From JBGAQP01 sp044220635 (GTDB taxonomy: Bacteria > Pseudomonadota > Gammaproteobacteria > Burkholderiales > Usitatibacteraceae): a stretch of DNA of 64,000 bases. The stretch covers positions 10,816-74,815 of the forward strand of contig JBGAQP010000019.1 in assembly GCA_044220635.1 (NCBI GenBank), written 5' to 3'. A model generated the notes under the pieces. The model had not been told where the DNA came from, ran no database searches, and saw only the letters and a list, made by a program, of their open reading frames with translations. This document shows positions 63,510 to 64,000 of the stretch, piece by piece (position 1 is the first letter of the stretch; every line of letters starts with the position of its first letter). The position numbers were made by a program, and so were the translations under genes.

Positions 63510-63995
63510 TTAGCCGACGAGGGCGGTGAGGTCGTGCCACGCGTAGGCGACCTCGGCGAAGGGGTGGCCCGCGAGGCTCTCGGTCTTCTCGGCGACGACC
63601 TCGCCGCCGAGGGTTTCGTAAAAGAGGCGCGCGCGGTTCGCCTTGAGCACCCACAGGTAGAAGCCGAAGAGCCCGTGGCGCACGAAGTGCCGGGCGGCCT
63701 CGCCGAGGAGCGCGCGGCCGGCGCCGCGGCGCTGCTGCGGCTGGAGGACGTAGAGGGCGTAGATCTCGGCTTCCAGCCCCTCGATCGGGGAACGGGCGCC
63801 GCCGCAGTGCGCGAAGCCCACGATCCCCGCGCCCGGGCGCTCGGCCACGTAGGCGGCGGCGACCGCGGCCGGCATCGCGATGCTCAAGAAGATCGAGGCG
63901 ACGCCTGACTTGTACGACCACCTGGAGCGCATGGGACAAAGGCTCGAAGATGGACTTGCCGCGATCCTGCGGGAGCCACCGCTGGCCGAGCGCAT
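63510..63995 (-). CDS. GNAT acetyltransferase, 5' part not genuine
   Basis: The frame is open to 63995, but GNAT-like sequence is convincing only from about 63860 downward: AAAYVAERPGAGIVGFAHCGG, IYALYVLQPQQRRGAGRALLGEAARHF (acetyl-CoA site QQRRGAGRAL) and NRARLFYETLGGEVVAEKTESLAG. The first 40 or so residues (RSASGGSRRIAASPSSSLC) look like a non-coding antisense reading of the aminotransferase fragment on the other strand. The real N-terminus appears to be missing, replaced at about 63860-63875. Substrate unknown. Confidence 0.6.
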   Translation of the reverse strand: MRSASGGSRRIAASPSSSLCPMRSRWSYKSGVASIFLSIAMPAAVAAAYVAERPGAGIVGFAHCGGARSPIEGLEAEIYALYVLQPQQRRGAGRALLGEAARHFVRHGLFGFYLWVLKANRARLFYETLGGEVVAEKTESLAGHPFAEVAYAWHDLTALVG

Positions 63996-64000
63996 CGCAG
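63868..64000 (+). pseudogene. Class III aminotransferase fragment (HemL-like), chimeric junction
   Basis: On the plus strand AGIAMLKKIEATPDLYDHLE followed by RMGQRLEDGLAAIL resembles the C-terminal middle of glutamate-1-semialdehyde aminomutases. A TAG at 63850-63852 and the GNAT gene lie just before, so there is no N-terminus. Codons here (TTG, CAA, AGG, GGA, CTT) differ from the GC-biased usage of the rest of the window. It runs off the window edge. Either a misjoin or an inserted gene fragment. Confidence 0.5.

Overview
The window is very GC-rich, tightly packed DNA that reads as a betaproteobacterial chromosome. Three gene orders point to that class: gap-pgk-pyk-fba-purC; zapB-like/zapA/6S RNA followed by an EVE-domain gene; and the GspL/M/C/D order of the type II secretion genes. 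No tRNA, rRNA, CRISPR array or insertion-sequence transposase was seen. A run of 10 Ns at 13790-13799 and a chimeric-looking right edge suggest a draft assembly, possibly metagenomic.

Layout. (1) 1-4712: the end of a type II secretion operon (GspL-like, GspM, GspC-like, secretin GspD). (2) 4713-9571: a small lipoprotein, two secreted proteins with their own promoters and terminators (a 501-residue protein and a Calx-beta-like protein), and a parvulin-type PpiC isomerase. (3) 9591-47835: about 38 kb of surface-glycan and glycosylation genes. It holds four TPR proteins fused to a GT9-like domain, two adjacent TPR-GT41 (OGT/SPINDLY-like) proteins, a Wzm/Wzt O-antigen ABC exporter, a Gtr-like cassette with GtrB and a fused GtrA/GT-C protein plus FdtB- and FdtD/WxcM-like 3-amino-sugar enzymes, a lipopolysaccharide core block with MsbA, GT9 and GT4 enzymes, and a CDP-6-deoxy-sugar cassette (RfbF, RfbG, RfbC-like, epimerase, CmcI-like and TylF-like enzymes). 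A secreted lysyl-endopeptidase-like protease lies inside this region. (4) 47908-50000: btuB under a cobalamin riboswitch. (5) 50085-55135: zapB-like, zapA, 6S RNA, EVE protein, TauE/SafE, TrkA and TrkH. (6) 55177-63464, minus strand: an M20 deacetylase, TerC-like protein, HAD phosphatase, purC, fba, pyk, pgk and gap. (7) 63510-64000: part of a GNAT acetyltransferase joined to an aminotransferase fragment on the other strand.

How the parts fit. Secretion genes, secreted substrates, a periplasmic foldase and many glycosyltransferases lie together, so this region probably builds and decorates the cell surface: lipopolysaccharide core, an ABC-exported O-chain carrying rare deoxy- or amino-sugars, and possibly glycosylated secreted proteins. 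Most neighbouring genes overlap by 1 or 4 bases, so they are translationally coupled.

The most unusual features are a palindromic repeat family (GGGGACAGTCCCC core) that supplies stop codons to both genes of two convergent pairs, the set of TPR-GT9-like proteins sharing an SNTNxHL motif, the GtrA/GT-C fusion, and the two likely assembly artefacts.
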